This document shows positions 5,252-6,587 of a DNA stretch of 6,587 nucleotides, piece after piece. A model generated the notes under the pieces. The model searched no databases, was not told the DNA's origin, and worked only from the letters and a program-made list of their open reading frames with translations. Position 1 is the first letter of the stretch, and each line of letters begins with the position of its first letter. The translations under genes and the position numbers were made by a program. Origin of the DNA: SZUA-521 sp041738285 (lineage in GTDB: Bacteria > Pseudomonadota > Gammaproteobacteria > Pseudomonadales > Azotimanducaceae); the NCBI GenBank assembly GCA_041738285.1, contig JBGSQB010000212.1, forward strand, positions 1 through 6,587, given 5' to 3'.

Positions 5252-6130
5252 GTGCTTCTGAGCACGATAGTCGGCGGTCACGCACGGTGTCAAAGCGTCG
5301 CGCGAACTCTTTGCGCCGGCTTTGTGATGCGGTTGGCAGCGATGGCGATCATCGGCGCTGCATCCGGTTGCGCGACGCCGTCGGAACGCATGGCTGCGTC
5401 TGCCGATGCGCGGGGCTTGCGGTCGGGTGAGGTCGTTGGCGGCCCGTTCCGCCTGCGCACGTACAGCTCCGTCACCTCCGGTGAGCGGCTGCCGCATGGT
5501 ACGCATCTGCGCGTGTACATCGACGGCGATGGCACGCCGTGGATTCGTGGTCGAGCAGTCGCCGCCGATCCAACACCACGACGGCCGCTGGTGCTTGATC
5601 TCGTCGATGCAGACCCGGGTGCGGCGATACTGTTGGGGCGACCCTGCTACTACGGCAGCGCCGATGAACCACCATGCGCGAGTCACCTGTGGACAGACGC
5701 GCGCTACTCACAAGTCGTGGTCGACGCCATGGTGCAGGCATTGACCACCATCGTCACGCAGTTGCAGCCCGCGCGGGTGACGCTGGTCGGGTACAGCGGT
5801 GGCGGCGTGCTTGCTGTGCTCGCGGCCGAGGGGGTGCTGTCGGTGGGTCGGGTGCTGACGGTGGCTGCCAACCTCGATCAGCGTGCCTGGACCGATTGGC
5901 ATGGGTATCTGCCGCTCGATCGCAGTCTGAATCCGGTCACGCGCACGCGGGCACGCCGGGTCGAAGAGATACATCTGGTCGGATCAGCGGATGACGTGGT
6001 GCCGCGAGCGCTGATCGCGGGATACGAGCAGCGCTTCCGTGACGCTCGAGTCGTCGAGCGTGCCGGATTCGATCACCGCTGCTGTTGGGCCGAGGAATGG
6101 GTGGAGTTGATCACCACCTATGATCCTTAG
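5252..6130 (+). CDS. Probable lipoprotein with alpha/beta-hydrolase fold
   Basis: The 292-residue product (from GTG 5252) carries a hydrophobic segment MRLAAMAIIGA ending in the lipobox ASGC, with acylation at Cys40. The body has alpha/beta-hydrolase features: a strand entering the nucleophile elbow VTLVGYSGGG with Ser182 (codon 5795-5797), an acid in VGSADDVVP (Asp247 or Asp248) and His275 in FDHRCCW. Earlier segments YIDGDGTPW, DPTPRRP and LGRPCYYG are those I associate with a family of proteobacterial envelope hydrolases whose substrate is unknown. The start is uncertain. GTG 5252 has a near-perfect Shine-Dalgarno but gives a long n-region before the hydrophobic segment; ATG 5327 gives a compact but very short signal of 14 residues with no ribosome site. 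The gene is divergent from the caspase-like gene and ends in a 4-nt tail overlap with the next gene. Confidence 0.75.
   Translation: MLLSTIVGGHARCQSVARTLCAGFVMRLAAMAIIGAASGCATPSERMAASADARGLRSGEVVGGPFRLRTYSSVTSGERLPHGTHLRVYIDGDGTPWIRGRAVAADPTPRRPLVLDLVDADPGAAILLGRPCYYGSADEPPCASHLWTDARYSQVVVDAMVQALTTIVTQLQPARVTLVGYSGGGVLAVLAAEGVLSVGRVLTVAANLDQRAWTDWHGYLPLDRSLNPVTRTRARRVEEIHLVGSADDVVPRALIAGYEQRFRDARVVERAGFDHRCCWAEEWVELITTYDP
5264..5293 (-). promoter_or_regulatory. Sigma70-type promoter of the caspase-like gene
   Basis: Read on the minus strand, TTGACA (5288-5293, 6 of 6) and TATCGT (5264-5269, 4 of 6) are 18 bp apart. Transcription would start near 5257, about 22 nt before ATG 5235. The -10 box covers two bases of the alternative GTG start at 5263-5265, which argues against that start. 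Confidence 0.55.
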
Positions 6131-6573
6131 CGCGCGCGCGCCGCGAGCCGTTCACGCGCGCTTACCAGCGCCGGACGTTTGCCGAGGAAGTCGTCAGTGC
6201 TCATGAGCGCGTCGAGGTTGTCCATGAGTACCGCGGCGTCGCGTGGGTCACTGCTGTCGATGGCCGAGTCAGTGAGTGTCGTCACGAGCGATGAGATGTG
6301 TTCGACCGCGTCGGGATTGCGCGGATGCAATCGGTAGCCGCTGGTGTAGCGATCCAGTGCGCCGGCGTGGTCACCGAACTTTTCGAACGTCGCACCATCG
6401 GTCATGGCAGCCGTGAACTGTTCGCGTACGTCCACTGACAAATCCTCGAATGCGACTTCAGGCAAAGACGCAATGCGCGCGGTGTACCAGTCGTAGGTGC
6501 CATAACCGGCGCTGGCGATGGCGAGCGTCATGAGCACGGCGGCGGCGAGCCGCAGGCGCGGCGAGCCGTCCAT
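6127..6573 (-). CDS. Small membrane-anchored protein with a TPR-like segment
   Basis: The 148-residue product has a basic N-terminus (MDGSPRLR), one hydrophobic segment at about 9-26 (AAAVLMTLAIASAGYGTY) that would serve as an uncleaved anchor or signal, and a soluble helical part. Within it, FTAAMTDGATFEKFGDHAGALDRYTSGYRLHPRNPDAVEHI-like residues (about 53-92) resemble one TPR unit: an Ala/Gly-rich helix pair with a Tyr and a Pro turn. I do not recognise a named family. No Shine-Dalgarno is visible before ATG 6573, and the frame stays open to the window edge (codons FLRD precede it), so the real start may be further upstream. The TAA (6129-6127) overlaps the stop of the convergent hydrolase gene. 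Confidence 0.6.
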   Translation of the reverse strand: MDGSPRLRLAAAVLMTLAIASAGYGTYDWYTARIASLPEVAFEDLSVDVREQFTAAMTDGATFEKFGDHAGALDRYTSGYRLHPRNPDAVEHISSLVTTLTDSAIDSSDPRDAAVLMDNLDALMSTDDFLGKRPALVSARERLAARAR

Positions 6574-6587
6574 GTCGCGCAGAAACT

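Overview
The window is GC-rich, mostly coding DNA with no mobile element, RNA gene or CRISPR array that I can see. The protein families (a PuuA-like glutamine synthetase paired with a free-standing glutamine amidotransferase, a DUF6279-type lipoprotein, and a secreted Sel1-repeat/caspase-like protein) suggest a high-GC gammaproteobacterium, perhaps of the Steroidobacter/Woeseia/Nevskia type. That placement is inference from the families, not from a search.

Layout. Positions 2-208 hold the 3' end of a small, probably exported protein cut by the window edge. Positions 209-577 form a 369-bp non-coding stretch of lower GC that looks regulatory. It holds a perfect DnaA-box-like 9-mer, a pair of GATCAAAT direct repeats one helical turn apart inside a palindromic patch, a weak sigma70-type promoter, and two direct plus one inverted copies of an ACTTATCCA element just before a strong Shine-Dalgarno. 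Positions 578-3569 are a tightly coupled three-gene operon: a glutamine synthetase-like ligase, a class I glutamine amidotransferase-like hydrolase (2-nt gap), and a DUF6279-type lipoprotein (ATGA overlap). The first two probably attach and remove a gamma-glutamyl group on an amine, as in glutamylated polyamine catabolism. The ligase has Trp where ammonia-using glutamine synthetases have the flap Glu (Salmonella Glu327), which supports an amine rather than ammonia as acceptor.

Positions 3625-5235 (minus strand, convergent with the operon) encode an exported protein with a short Cys-containing N-terminal module, Sel1-like repeats, a coiled coil, a Pro/Ala linker and a caspase-like C14 domain with an intact His/Cys dyad. 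A good promoter (TTGACA-18-TATCGT) lies just upstream and decides the start codon. Divergent from it, 5252-6130 encodes a probable lipoprotein with an alpha/beta-hydrolase fold. Its stop overlaps, tail to tail, that of a small membrane-anchored TPR-like protein on the minus strand (6127-6573), whose 5' end may lie outside the window.

The most interesting items are the repeat-rich control region before the ligase operon, the coupling of a lipoprotein to two cytoplasmic gamma-glutamyl enzymes, and the envelope-located caspase-like protein beside a lipoprotein hydrolase.
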